From the NCBI GenBank assembly GCA_963762205.1, contig CAVXJZ010000004.1:124001-188000 (forward strand): a stretch of DNA of 64,000 nucleotides, in the 5' to 3' direction. A program made the translations under genes and the position numbers. Shown here one piece after another: positions 24,834-33,643 of this stretch. This stretch comes from VRUE01 sp963762205. Lineage in GTDB: Bacteria > Actinomycetota > Thermoleophilia > Solirubrobacterales > 70-9. Numbering within the stretch: position 1 is the first letter of the stretch; every line of letters starts with the position of its first letter. The notes under the pieces were generated by a model. That model ran no database searches. It was not told the origin of the DNA and saw only the letters and a list, made by a program, of their open reading frames with translations.

Positions 24834-25304
24834 GTGCCGAAGGTCCGCGTAACAGGCGAGACGCCCGTCTCACCCGACCGGGTCCTGGCGACGGCGCGCG
24901 ATTTCTCCAATCGGCGCGAGCAGATCTTCCCTGCCGTTTCGGTCAAGCGCATGGAGGTGCACGCATCGGGCGAGGGCTCAGCCGACGTAACCGAGGGAAC
25001 CAGGGCTGGCCCGATCGTCAACTGGGAGCGCTGCGACTATGACTGGTCACGTCCAGGGTCGGTGACCGCGACGGTGACAGACTCCAACGTCTACGCAGTT
25101 ACCGGCAGCAGCTGGGAGATCAGGGCGACTGCGAGCGAGAGGGGCGGCAGTCGCGTTGAGATGATCTGGGCGCGCGAGTTCAGGCCCAGCCCGAGGGGGC
25201 GCTTCTTCGGCTTCCTCTTCGCGCGGTTGGGCGATCGCATCTTCGACAAGTACGCGCGAGATGTCCTCGAGAACATCGAGCGCCTTGAGGGCGCCCAGCC
25301 CTAA
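24834..25304 (+). CDS. SRPBCC-fold (polyketide cyclase/START-like) protein
   Basis: A 156-residue soluble protein with the SRPBCC ligand-binding pattern: VRVTGETPVSPDRVLATARDFSNRREQIFP at the start, VTEGTRAGPIVNWERCDYDWSRPGSV in the middle, and an amphipathic C-terminal helix FDKYARDVLENIERLEG. Members bind hydrophobic ligands, and no substrate can be named. It is the only gene in the first att-bounded segment after the tRNA. The GTG start is supported by the -10-like box. Confidence 0.78.
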   Translation: MPKVRVTGETPVSPDRVLATARDFSNRREQIFPAVSVKRMEVHASGEGSADVTEGTRAGPIVNWERCDYDWSRPGSVTATVTDSNVYAVTGSSWEIRATASERGGSRVEMIWAREFRPSPRGRFFGFLFARLGDRIFDKYARDVLENIERLEGAQP

Positions 25305-25558
25305 CAAGCATCGGATCCCTTCAGCCACTTGACCTCCAATGTCGGGGTGCCCTTTGATTCGGAGAGTCGACCATCTGTCGCATTTCGTCACTCCAAGACG
25401 GTCGAAGACCCACCTCGGGGCGTCTACGCAAAGCTCGACGCCCCGGCCTTTTGGTTGCTCAGATCAGACCCCGTACTAGTCGTGGCGCCGGAGCCACAGC
25501 GGCTCCGAGTGTCCTCCGCATCGCTTCAAGACGCGCGGTCACGTTTCCCTGAAGCAAA

Positions 25559-25669
25559 GGACAAAAGAGCCGCCGTTTGCCCGTTATCGACCGGCATCGA
25601 CGGTGATCCAATCGGATCAATTTGGCTTCTAGTCGACAAGTCTGGCTCTCTCAAGCGACTTCGTCAATC
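25559..25669 (+). promoter_or_regulatory. Attachment-type module 1 (hairpin plus CGGTGATCC)
   Basis: GGACAAA (25559-25565) pairs imperfectly with TTTGCCC (25576-25582), followed by CGACCGGCATCGACGGTGATCC. The block matches the module at 38880, and leads directly into a tRNA 3' remnant at 25670. The surrounding 25305-25750 has no supportable gene. Confidence 0.5.
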
Positions 25670-25714
25670 GCTTGCCATGCAGAAGGTCGAGGGTTCGAAT
25701 CCCTTCAGCCGCTT
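25670..25714 (+). repeat. tRNA-Gly 3' remnant 1 (att-like, exact copy)
   Basis: All 45 bases are identical to tRNA-Gly positions 24687-24731, from the anticodon stem through the acceptor end plus one base. The 5' half of the tRNA is missing. It marks the junction between the first and second segments. Confidence 0.85.
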
Positions 25715-25737
25715 CGCAGGAAGGTCCGCTGCGAAGC
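25711..25737. terminator. Hairpin after remnant 1
   Basis: GCTTCGCAG (25711-25719) pairs exactly with CTGCGAAGC (25729-25737) with a nine-base loop. It lies just downstream of the minus-strand gene that ends at 25751. Confidence 0.45.
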
Positions 25738-25750
25738 CGCGGCGGTATTT

Positions 25751-26785
25751 TCAGCGCCCCAAACGGAACGTCAGGCAGACGGCTGTAAGGCCGACGGTCC
25801 TTGTCGCGCCAGAGGTGTTGGTGACTTTGACCGCGACCTGACGCCGGCCCGAGTACAGCGACCTGCTCAGCTGGACCGGTACAACGTTGGCATCGGTGCC
25901 CCGTGCGTCCCATCCGTAGGAGGTGGCGGTGAAGCGGCGCGGGCAAGCGACTGCGATGCGGCTCGTCTGGTTGGGATCGGCGTGCGGCGGAACCCTGCGG
26001 TTGCGGCTGATCTGCCTGACGATCACCTGCGCTTCGGGCCGTGCGGAGGCAAGTGCGGCGCTCCGTCTCTTGGCCTTACGGGCTCCGGCCCTGCGCACCC
26101 CGGCTTTCAACGAAGTACAGAGCGATCGATATTCAAGCACCTCTCCGAGCTCCTGCAGGCTCGGATCGGGCTGATTGAGCACCCAGCGGGTGAAGCGCCG
26201 CACGATGATCACAGTTGCCAGCCGGGAGAGCGCGTAGAACGCGGGGAGGTTGCTGAGTCCCTGTCCGATCGCCTGCCGCCCGGGTCCGCAGTCGTTGCGT
26301 TGTTCACCGCCCGCCATGCCCTGTTGCTGCTCGATGCTGTTTTCCTTCAGCCAGAGGAGAAAGGGCTTACCGGCGGCCCGCTTCGGGACCCGAATCTTGA
26401 CCGTCTTCCGAACGCAGCGTCCGTAGGCGAATACGGACAGGTTGTCGCTACTGTTGTTGGTGACGTCGACGAGCGCCGTGGTCAGTCCGACGTACTCCCT
26501 GTTCACCTTCAGTCCCGCCAGCTTTGGATTGGACCGGTCCGCGCCGCCCGGGCTGGTCGCGGCGCTTATGTTGGTGTCGGTGAGGATGTACCCGTGCGGG
26601 CATTCGACGACGAACATCTCCGTCCGGCCGGGCGCGATTATCTTCGTATCGCTGAATTTCGTGGCTGCCTTTGGCGGCTTCTTCTGCGGCGGCCCGGCCT
26701 GGGCTGTGGCGACGATCAGCAGCAACAGGGCGCCCACCATCACCGCCATCGTGCCGCCCGTGTTGGGTTTCCGAGCCCAGTTCAT
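25751..26785 (-). CDS. Secreted hypothetical protein
   Basis: A 344-residue exported protein of no family I recognise. The ATG at 26785 has a GAAGGGGAG ribosome site five bases away. It is followed by a signal peptide (TMAVMVGALLLLIVATAQAG). The mature part begins with a lysine-proline stretch and has a domain with VECPHGYILTDTNISAAT and YGRCVRKTVKI, then a middle helical part and a second beta-rich half ending VGLTAVCLTFRLGR. The paired cysteines in the two halves suggest a repeated disulfide-linked beta domain. It lies in the second att-bounded segment. Confidence 0.7.
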   Translation of the reverse strand: MNWARKPNTGGTMAVMVGALLLLIVATAQAGPPQKKPPKAATKFSDTKIIAPGRTEMFVVECPHGYILTDTNISAATSPGGADRSNPKLAGLKVNREYVGLTTALVDVTNNSSDNLSVFAYGRCVRKTVKIRVPKRAAGKPFLLWLKENSIEQQQGMAGGEQRNDCGPGRQAIGQGLSNLPAFYALSRLATVIIVRRFTRWVLNQPDPSLQELGEVLEYRSLCTSLKAGVRRAGARKAKRRSAALASARPEAQVIVRQISRNRRVPPHADPNQTSRIAVACPRRFTATSYGWDARGTDANVVPVQLSRSLYSGRRQVAVKVTNTSGATRTVGLTAVCLTFRLGR

Positions 26786-26892
26786 CGACTCCCCTTCCAT
26801 CGCCCGACTCTGACTCTATCGTCAGGTTGGCCGCTGCGAGCGTTTGTGCTCGACGGCCATTCGCCCAGAGGCACATCGTCCGTAGCGGGCGC

Positions 26893-27501
26893 TCAGGGGC
26901 CGCGGTTCGCCGGGGCGGCACCGAAGGCGAGCACATGGCCGCCGAAGGCGACGAGCCAGAGGACTACCGGGTAGGCGACCCAGCGCTCGATTCCGTCTTC
27001 TCCGAGGCTCGTATCCGCGAGTGCGCCCGAGAGGGCGAGGCTGAGAAGCGCGAGCGTGCCAAGCAGGATCGAGAGGTAGCGGAACAGAGGTCTGGTCACC
27101 CGGCCGGCGAGGATCGCGGTCACGCCGCCCGTAACGAAGGTGAGCGTGGCGACGATCGGGTGGACTCCGTCGCTTCTGGGATCGCCGTTCTCGATCGCCC
27201 CCGGGAAGACGCCGACGAAGAAGATGAAGAGCCCCAGGAGGCCAACCGCAACGGGCAGCGCCCGGCCCGGGAAGAGGCTCCTCAGGAACGGTGCCGCCGC
27301 GAGGATCATCAGGCCGGTGACGATCATCAGGGAGTTGAAGATCGCCGCCGAGGGCTGGCGCATATCGCCGCTCAATTCGAAGCTCGAGCCGAGATCGCTG
27401 ATCGCGCTGTCGCCGGTCCCGTAGCTGCCGGGAAATAGGGCCTCCGCGGTGATGATCCCGAGCAGGATGGCAGCGCCCGCAGGTGGACGTTGTCTCGGCA
27501 T
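26893..27501 (-). CDS. DUF998 family membrane protein
   Basis: A 202-residue polytopic membrane protein of the DUF998 type. Family features are the loop SYGTGDSAISDLGSS and SAAIFNSLMIVTGLMILAA, then several hydrophobic helices (LPVAVGLLGLFIFFVGVFPG, LSILLGTLALLSLALSGAL and WVAYPVVLWLVAFGGHVLAF). Its function is unknown. The ATG sits directly against the hairpin of attachment module 2 (27502-27528), so expression may be coupled to that element. It shares the second segment with the secreted protein gene downstream. Confidence 0.82.
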   Translation of the reverse strand: MPRQRPPAGAAILLGIITAEALFPGSYGTGDSAISDLGSSFELSGDMRQPSAAIFNSLMIVTGLMILAAAPFLRSLFPGRALPVAVGLLGLFIFFVGVFPGAIENGDPRSDGVHPIVATLTFVTGGVTAILAGRVTRPLFRYLSILLGTLALLSLALSGALADTSLGEDGIERWVAYPVVLWLVAFGGHVLAFGAAPANRGP

Positions 27502-27648
27502 CGGGCACGGACCCCGATCCTGTGCCCGAATCCAGCCGAATTCCCGGTGATGAACGACAATCCGACCCCGGTTGTGTGGTCCTGGTCACGCACAGGAAAC
27601 CGCTCTGTGATACCGAAAACCGCGTCTCCAGCCGATCTCTGCCCGACC
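27502..27648 (+). promoter_or_regulatory. Attachment-type module 2 (hairpin plus 10-base-phased boxes)
   Basis: CGGGCAC (27502-27508) pairs with GTGCCCG (27522-27528). Then GAATCC (27528), GAATTC (27538), TGATGA (27548) and CAATCC (27558) follow at exact 10-base intervals. The remaining stretch to 27648 is about 80 percent identical by eye to module 3 and runs into a tRNA 3' remnant. The phased boxes look like protein-binding sites, such as integrase-arm or excisionase sites. Confidence 0.55.
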
Positions 27649-27693
27649 GCTTGCCATGCAGAAGGTCGTGGGTTCGAATCCCATCAGCCGCTT
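27649..27693 (+). repeat. tRNA-Gly 3' remnant 2 (variant T arm)
   Basis: The copy matches the tRNA 3' half, except that the T stem reads GTGGG/CCCAT instead of GAGGG/CCCTT. Both sides of one base pair are changed, so pairing is kept. This suggests descent from another functional tRNA-Gly allele rather than from the local gene. Confidence 0.8.
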
Positions 27694-27943
27694 TTTCGCG
27701 AATCCTCTGCACGTGAGCCGGTCAGTCCCGGCAAGGAATCCAGAACCAATCGGAACCACCCCCGCGATATGGACGGATCCCTCAAGTACGAAGGAGGTTG
27801 CTGGAGCAAGGCCTTGCGAAGCCGCGACGGTCGGGAAGCCCGGCCGGGTCCGGGTGTGGCGCAAGGGCGCCAACTCGTCGTGCCCTGGGCCCCGGCGAAG
27901 CTGGCGCAACCGGCCCGCCTTCCGCTTCAGCACCCGGCGCCGA

Positions 27944-27949
27944 TAGAAT
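27944..27949 (+). promoter_or_regulatory. Candidate -10 box of the SGNH hydrolase gene
   Basis: TAGAAT ends nine bases before the GTG at 27959. The rest of 27694-27958 has no supportable gene. Confidence 0.4.
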
Positions 27950-27958
27950 GCGGGTCGG

Positions 27959-29875
27959 GTGAGGACGCGCGACCGAGACGGGCAGCCGGGACAGGCGGCG
28001 GGAACGGTGCTGGGGATCAGAAGGCCGGTGCTCCGGCCGGTGCGCGGGCGCGGAGACAAGCGGCGCCGGCTCCCGAGGGGGCTTTCGGCGAGCCTCGCGA
28101 TTGCCCTCCTGGCCGGGTCCGCACAGGCCGCCGGCGCGTGGGCGGCCGATCCAGGCGTCGCCGCGCGGGGCGCGACGCCGCCGGCGGCCGGGACCCTCGC
28201 CCAAGCCGCTTCGCCCACTGCCGCGAGAGACGACAACGGGGCGACCGCGAGCAAAGCGCGCCGCTGCCGCCCGCGCCAGGTCCGCGCCGGCGCCGGCGCC
28301 GTCAGGCTGATCTCGATCCGCTGCCGGCTGCGCAACCGGGCGCGGGCGCACCGCGTCAACCGGAGGCGGGCGCGAGTCATCCGCGCTCCCAAGGGGGGGC
28401 GCATCGTCCGGATCAACCAGCGCCACGACCTGGTCCGCTACCGCCCTCGCGCCGGCTTCAGCGGCCGCGACCGCTTCGTCGTCATCCGCCGTTACCACGG
28501 CAGGCGCTGGCGCACGGTCGTGCGGGTCAGGGTGCGCGGCGTCGCACCGCTTAGCTGCGAGCGACAAGCGGTGACGACCAACTACCAGACCCCGGTCCGG
28601 ATCTCGGTGGCGTGCAGCGGCGAGGGCATCGCGCCACTCGCCCTCGCCAGCCCGCCGTCCCACGGTGCGCTGGTGGCCGTCGGCCGTGGCGGCGACGGCG
28701 CCAGGCGCACGCTTACCGCAACCTACGTCCCGAACCAGCTCTACGTCGGCGGCGATACGCTGCTGGTCGAGGCCCGCGGCTCGGGCGGACATGCCTACGG
28801 CGCCGCGACGATCGAGGTGCGGCTCTGGCGGATGCGAGCGCTCGGCGACTCGGCGACGGCGGGGTTCGGCTTCCTCGGCGACGGCACCGAAATCATCCCC
28901 GAACAGATCGGGAAATGCGCCCCGCCGACGCCGGTCAACAACCGCTGCTCCTCGAACTCCGACGGGGGACTCGGGTACGAAGGCCCGACGAGTTGGAGTG
29001 CCGACTTCGGGCTCTCCAACGACGTCTCCTGGGCGGCCCAATTCGCCAACGGCTGGCAGGGCGGCGGGCACATCTCCGCGCCGCGGATGTTCCAGAACCG
29101 CGCCGTCACCGGCTCGACGCCGGCCGACTGGCTGCCGGGCGGGGCGCTGCACGGCCAGATGCAGGCGATCGTCGCCGACAACCCCGACCTGATCGCCTTC
29201 ACGCTCGGCGTCAACCCGCTGCTCGGCGAAATCCTCGAGGAAGGCAAGGCCAAAGCATGCTTCGAAGAATCCGCCAGCGTCGCGGCGCTGGTCGCTTGCA
29301 TCCAGCCCCTCTTCGTGAACAACCGGGTCCTCGAACGCCTGCGGGCCGTCTACACCTTGCTGCTGGCGGCGCCCGACGCCGAGGTGGTGACCTTTCAGTA
29401 CCACCTCTCCTACCCGTTTCTGGCGGTCCTCGGCGAAATCCAGGCCTGGCAGGTGGAGGCGCTGGTCGACCACCTCAACTCCCAGATCGCGACCGCGGTC
29501 GCGGATGTCAAGGCGGCCCTGCCCGCCGCGGCGAGCCGGCTGACGCTGGTCGAGGCCCGCGTCGATCCCGGCGACCCCGACCCGCTGAAGGTGCCGAGGT
29601 TCAACCTCGGCGTGCCGCCGAACCCCAACCAGACCTGGACGGCGAGCTTCGAATGCCCCCCACCCGGCGGTTTCACCGTCGACGGGCCGAGCCACCAGTC
29701 GGAAGTCATGCAGGCAGCGCTCCCCGGAATCTTCGAAAACAAGTTCTGCGCGGGCGATCCGTGGACGATCAGCGCCGACACCGGCATCCACCCGAACCGG
29801 GAGGGCTACGCCCAGTTCGCCGCGGCGATGACCAACGTCGCCGTGGCGCTCGGCCTGGTGCCGCAGCTTCCATAG
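27959..29875 (+). CDS. Secreted SGNH/GDSL-type hydrolase
   Basis: A 638-residue exported esterase/lipase-like protein. After a basic N-terminus and signal peptide (LSASLAIALLAGSAQAAGAWA) comes a very arginine-rich beta domain (about residues 100-290). The SGNH hydrolase domain follows: block I ALGDSATAGFG with the nucleophile Ser, a block III-like TLGVNP, and block V DTGIHPNREGYAQFA with the catalytic Asp and His. The substrate could be a lipid, acyl or sugar ester. It is the first gene of the third, 10.2-kb segment. The GTG start has a TAGAAT box nine bases before it. Confidence 0.85.
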   Translation: MRTRDRDGQPGQAAGTVLGIRRPVLRPVRGRGDKRRRLPRGLSASLAIALLAGSAQAAGAWAADPGVAARGATPPAAGTLAQAASPTAARDDNGATASKARRCRPRQVRAGAGAVRLISIRCRLRNRARAHRVNRRRARVIRAPKGGRIVRINQRHDLVRYRPRAGFSGRDRFVVIRRYHGRRWRTVVRVRVRGVAPLSCERQAVTTNYQTPVRISVACSGEGIAPLALASPPSHGALVAVGRGGDGARRTLTATYVPNQLYVGGDTLLVEARGSGGHAYGAATIEVRLWRMRALGDSATAGFGFLGDGTEIIPEQIGKCAPPTPVNNRCSSNSDGGLGYEGPTSWSADFGLSNDVSWAAQFANGWQGGGHISAPRMFQNRAVTGSTPADWLPGGALHGQMQAIVADNPDLIAFTLGVNPLLGEILEEGKAKACFEESASVAALVACIQPLFVNNRVLERLRAVYTLLLAAPDAEVVTFQYHLSYPFLAVLGEIQAWQVEALVDHLNSQIATAVADVKAALPAAASRLTLVEARVDPGDPDPLKVPRFNLGVPPNPNQTWTASFECPPPGGFTVDGPSHQSEVMQAALPGIFENKFCAGDPWTISADTGIHPNREGYAQFAAAMTNVAVALGLVPQLP

Positions 29876-29941
29876 CCCGACCCTGATCGCGGCGGGCGCT
29901 CCCCGCCTTCGGGCCGCCCACGGCGACGCCCGCGAAGACTT

Positions 29942-30202
29942 ACTGGGCCGGCCGAAATGCCGGGGCAGCGTGAAGTCGATCGAGAGGTTCGACGCGAAGA
30001 CAACCCCCTGCAGGTGGACGACGCAGTCATGGTCCTTCCAGAAGCCCGTGGAGGCCGGCCCGTTTTCCGCTCCATTTTCAAATCCCGGCTCGCCCGGGGC
30101 GCCGATCAGGTGAACCGCTTCAGGGGGAGCCAGAGCGCTCGCGGTCCCGGCGGTGATTGCCGAGTCGGCGGTGGCAGCGTGGGTGGCGGAGGGCACTTGG
30201 TC
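29942..30202 (-). pseudogene. Decayed LPKNSVG-family gene, C-terminal domain only
   Basis: The minus strand encodes a fragment with the C-terminal head of the family: VPSATHAATADSA, HLIGAPGEPGFENG, FWKDHDCVVHLQGVV and FTLPRHFGRP, compared with HLVGAPGEPGF, FFKDHEGIVHLRG and LPPGYRP in intact copies. The transmembrane segment and repeat stalk are missing upstream, and the frame degenerates after the last match. It is a remnant truncated at both ends. The gap 29876-30246 holds nothing else that I can support. Confidence 0.65.
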
Positions 30203-30246
30203 AAAAAGCGGCGCTCGGCCGTTTGCAGTTTTGGCCCCGGTTTGGA

Positions 30247-32297
30247 CTACCGGACCCGTAGGGGCGCGGTGGCGCTGCTTGTGCCGCCTATGGCGATAAG
30301 CCGAAACGTTCCCTGACGCAGGGGCGGAAGCCGGAGGCGAAACTTGGCCGAGCCGGGGCGCAACCTGCGTGCGCCGAGGCGCTTCAGCCTGTGCCATTGG
30401 TGGCGCTTACGCCGCTGAAGCTCGATCCGCACCTTGTCGGGTGCGCCGCGGAGGGCGATCTTGACCTTGACCGGGCGCGCCTTGCCGGCTGCCAGCTTGC
30501 TCGGGCCCACACGCAAGGCCTTCACGTAGGGCGTCGACGGGGGCGCCGGGAGCACCCCCGTCGTGCTCACCGCCCTCGTCTCCGGCGAGCCGGCGTTGGG
30601 GTCGGTGAAGTGCGGTGCGTCGAAGGTGATGTCGGGAATCCCGCCAGCGCAAGGATCGCTTCGCCCGATTCAAATGGTGGGCTCTCGTCCGTGATCCGCC
30701 AGATCGCGTCCTGCACACCGTTGACCGCCTGCAGCGGCGTGGCCTGGAGGGCAGCGCCGAGGTCAGCTATTCGCTGGAGGTAACGCATCGAATCCTGCGG
30801 CTGCGCACCTGCGCTGCCGAGCACGTCAAAGCCCTGGCCCTGGGACGGACTGTGGTGGCTGAGATCGATGCAGTAGGCGACCAGACCGTCGGCGTGGCCA
30901 TCCTTGCCGGGCTTGACCGTCAACTCGAATGGCGCCCCGACCATCAGGTTCTGCTCGATCGCCTGCTTGTTGAGTAGCAGATCGCCCGGCTTTCCTTCGA
31001 TCGTGAGCTCGTCGGCGCCGACGATCGCGAAGGTATCGACATCGATCTGGAGAAGCTTCTCGGTCCCCTTGAAGACATCGCCCATGATGTCCTGCTCGTG
31101 CCCGGGGAGAGCCTTGGTCCCTGCCTTGCCCGCGTTGACATCCAGATTCTGACTCTTGGCCCATTCTTCAAGCGCCTTCTTGTCTTCGAAGTCGACGTCG
31201 TCGGGGATCGGGTAGAGCTTCTTGCCGATCTTGAAAAAGGAGCCGTAGCGGTCGCCGAGGCCGGCGAAATGCAGCGCCTCGTGGGTCCAGACCTGACGAT
31301 CCCCGACCGCACCACGGCCCGTCGGCCACTCACCGGACTGCGGTGTTTTCAGCGGATTCTCGTCGGCCAGGCCCGCGTCACCTCGGTAGTCGGAGTTCTT
31401 GAGCAGCTGAACTTGGTGGAAGCAGGGGGACGGTGGCGCACCGGGGGCGCGTGCCCGGGCGACGATGTCGAACTTCACCTTCGTGCCATCGACCGCGGTC
31501 CGTGGCGGCAGGCGACTCTCGATCGACGCTTCCACCTGCGACGCGGTCGGACCGCCGGGATAGCTGCTGAACTCGATATCGATCTGCGCGGTGACCGGCG
31601 CGTTGGTCGGCTTCCACTTGGCGTCGACTGCAACGGCGTCGCCGTTGAAGCCACCCTTGGCGGTGAGATTCACGATCCCAAGCTGGGCTGCCTCGTCCAG
31701 CGAGAGCCGGCGCGAAATCGTCGTCGGGCTCTGACCTGGCGGACAGGCGGCAGTCGAAGGCCCGTCGGAGGCCTGGGCGAAACCGGTCTCGGGATCGTCG
31801 AGCTGAGCCGAAGCAGGTAGCGCCTTGTTGAGCTGGACCAGCAGTGCCCGAAGCGCGGCCGAGCTGGTGTTTACCCCGAGCAGCGTTCGGGTCTTGCCGC
31901 CGCTGCCGATCACCGCAGATGCATAGCCGCCATGCGATCCCCTCGATTGGTCGTGGGTGGCCTTGACGCCCGGCTTCGCGAACGCCACCTTGGCTGCAGC
32001 CCTGATCGCGGCCAGCTGCGCCGGCGTGAGCGAAAACGACCCCACCGTCGTCACCTTTCCGCTCGCGCGATGGTTCCGCTTGACAACCAACCTTGTGGCC
32101 GACCCGTTGGCCTTTAGCCGCACGCCGTGTAATGCGGTGCCCGGGACCAACGGCCCCGCCCAGACGACGAGGGCAGGCTGGGCTGCAGCAGATCCGGCGG
32201 GGGCGCCCGCGAGTCCAACCAAGGCCAGCAGGAAACAGCCAAGCGTGGCGCTTGTCCGCCTCCGCAGCACGCAAGGAACGCTACTCCTGGGACCCAT
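30247..32297 (-). CDS. Secreted zinc metallopeptidase-like protein with thioester-type domain (apparent frameshift)
   Basis: From ATG 32297 there is a signal peptide (LGCFLLALVGLAGAPAGSAAA). A DUF-like N-terminal half precedes a zinc site HEALHFAGLGDRY (His339-His343, HExxHxxGxxD). A domain with YCIDLSHHS (Cys476) and VQDAIW (Gln529) matches the Cys and Gln pattern of Gram-positive thioester (TED) adhesin domains. At about 30641 the frame must shift by one base to continue GIPDITFDAPHFTDPNAGSPETR and a basic beta-sandwich tail ending at 30247. Unshifted, the protein stops at 30567 after a nonsense tail. The role is probably in surface adhesion or proteolysis. Confidence 0.7.
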
Positions 32298-32320
32298 TCT
32301 GTCAAGGCGCGAGGAGGAGG

Positions 32321-32343
32321 GCGGCTGAACGGGTTCGAACCCC
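32321..32343 (-). repeat. Possible inverted, decayed tRNA 3' remnant
   Basis: On the minus strand GGGGTTCGAACCC is followed by TTCAGCCGC (one base between), matching GGGTTCGAATCCC-TTCAGCCGC of the tRNA-Gly T arm and acceptor end except for two indels. It is short and inverted relative to the other copies, so it may be chance or an inverted old att site. Confidence 0.35.
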
Positions 32344-32368
32344 AAGAGCCTTTGTCCGGCGAGCGGCC

Positions 32369-33277
32369 CTAACCCGCTCCGCGCGGCTGCCAGGTGAGGC
32401 CGAAGATGCCGCTCGGCGACTTTGCCGGGACGTCGAGGCCGAGCGTCCTGGCTCCGCGGCCACCGGCGCCCAGGATCGCGATGTCATTGCGCTTGTGGGA
32501 TGTCGTGATGGCGGCGACGTGACGGCCGTCGGGAGAGTAGGTGGGCTCGATCAGGATCGTGCCCCGCTCGCCGAGGGTCCGCCGGTGGCTGCCGTCGAGG
32601 CGCATGGTGACGATCCGCCCGCCCCTGACGACGGCGATCCGCTTGCCGCTGGGGGCGAAGTCGGGCTGCACCTGGCTGTCGCCGCCGCCGCGACGATCGG
32701 GGACGAGGATGTGCTGGCGAGAGCCGTCGGGGCGCATCAGCCAGACATGGGGGCTGCCGGTGCGGGCGCTGACCCAGGCGATATGGCGGTCATCGGCGGA
32801 CCAGGCCGGCTGGCGGTCGCGACCGGGGCTGTCGGTGAGCCTGGTCAGCTCGGTTCCGTCGGTGCGGATCGAATAGATGTCGAAGTTGCCGGCGACCGGC
32901 ATCGAGAAGACGAGGTGGCGGCCGTCGGGACCGAAGGCGACGGGTTCCGGGGCGATGCCGGAGATCACGGTCCGCAGCGCCGCGCCGTTGGCACGGGCGA
33001 CCTGCAGGGCGCCCTCGGCCTCGAAGGCGATCGTGCTGCCATTCGGCGAGTAGTCGGGGCCGCCGGGGAGGGAGGAGGCGGAGGAAGTCTTCAGCAGCGT
33101 CTTGCGGCCCTTGCCGCTCGGCTTGATCGCCTCGATCTTCAGCGCGTGGGGCGCGTAGCGGAAGCTCGAGAAGGCGATCTGGCCAGCGTGGCCGGGGAAG
33201 CTCGCCGGCGCGCCACCGGGGAGCGCCAGCGCCGCCGCAAGCAGGGCGATGGCCGCGAGCTTCGGGGTCAATCGCAT
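32369..33277 (-). CDS. Secreted TolB-like beta-propeller protein
   Basis: From ATG 33277 the 302-residue protein has a signal peptide (MRLTPKLAAIALLAAALALPGGAPA), then about five to six PD40/TolB-type blades: DYSPNGSTIAFEAEG, AFGPDGRHLVFSMP, AWSADDRHIAWVSART, DFAPSGKRIAVVRGG and TYSPDGRHVAAITT. Such propellers mediate protein contacts outside the membrane. No TolB partner system exists in this lineage. An ATG at 33289 is an alternative start. Upstream 33278-33643 has no gene apart from the leader of the next gene. Confidence 0.78.
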   Translation of the reverse strand: MRLTPKLAAIALLAAALALPGGAPASFPGHAGQIAFSSFRYAPHALKIEAIKPSGKGRKTLLKTSSASSLPGGPDYSPNGSTIAFEAEGALQVARANGAALRTVISGIAPEPVAFGPDGRHLVFSMPVAGNFDIYSIRTDGTELTRLTDSPGRDRQPAWSADDRHIAWVSARTGSPHVWLMRPDGSRQHILVPDRRGGGDSQVQPDFAPSGKRIAVVRGGRIVTMRLDGSHRRTLGERGTILIEPTYSPDGRHVAAITTSHKRNDIAILGAGGRGARTLGLDVPAKSPSGIFGLTWQPRGAG

Positions 33278-33606
33278 CGATCGCCTCATTTCCGCGTGGG
33301 CCGCAACGGCTCGCGCGAGGCGAGGATCGCACAACCGGTGCCGCATGTCCACGGGCGGCGGACAAACGCTCGGCTTTGACGAGCCGGGGGCTCGGCCTCT
33401 CGTCGTTGACGGGTTCCCCGAGCACGAGTAGCGTCAGACGCACCCAACGAGGACAGTGCTCTGCCCGGCGCATGGCGCTCAGGCAGAACTGTTCGGCAGC
33501 CCCTCCTGATCCTCACCCGCATCGAAGGAGGGCCCCGCGATTTTCCGGTTGACCCGCTGCGCCCTGGCGGTCTAACGTTGTCTTGCGGGGCCTCGGGGCT
33601 CCTTTC

Positions 33607-33632
33607 GGGTCGCGAGGCGAAAGCGACGACCC
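33607..33632 (+). promoter_or_regulatory. Conserved structured leader (copy 2)
   Basis: GGGTC (33607-33611) pairs with GACCC (33628-33632) around GCGAGGCGAAAGCGAC. Compared with copies at 22632 and 50190, the outer stem differs on both sides (GTC/GAC in place of GTT/AAC), which supports a real RNA structure. A ribosome site AGGAGG follows. Confidence 0.45.
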
Positions 33633-33643
33633 AGGAGGCTGAG

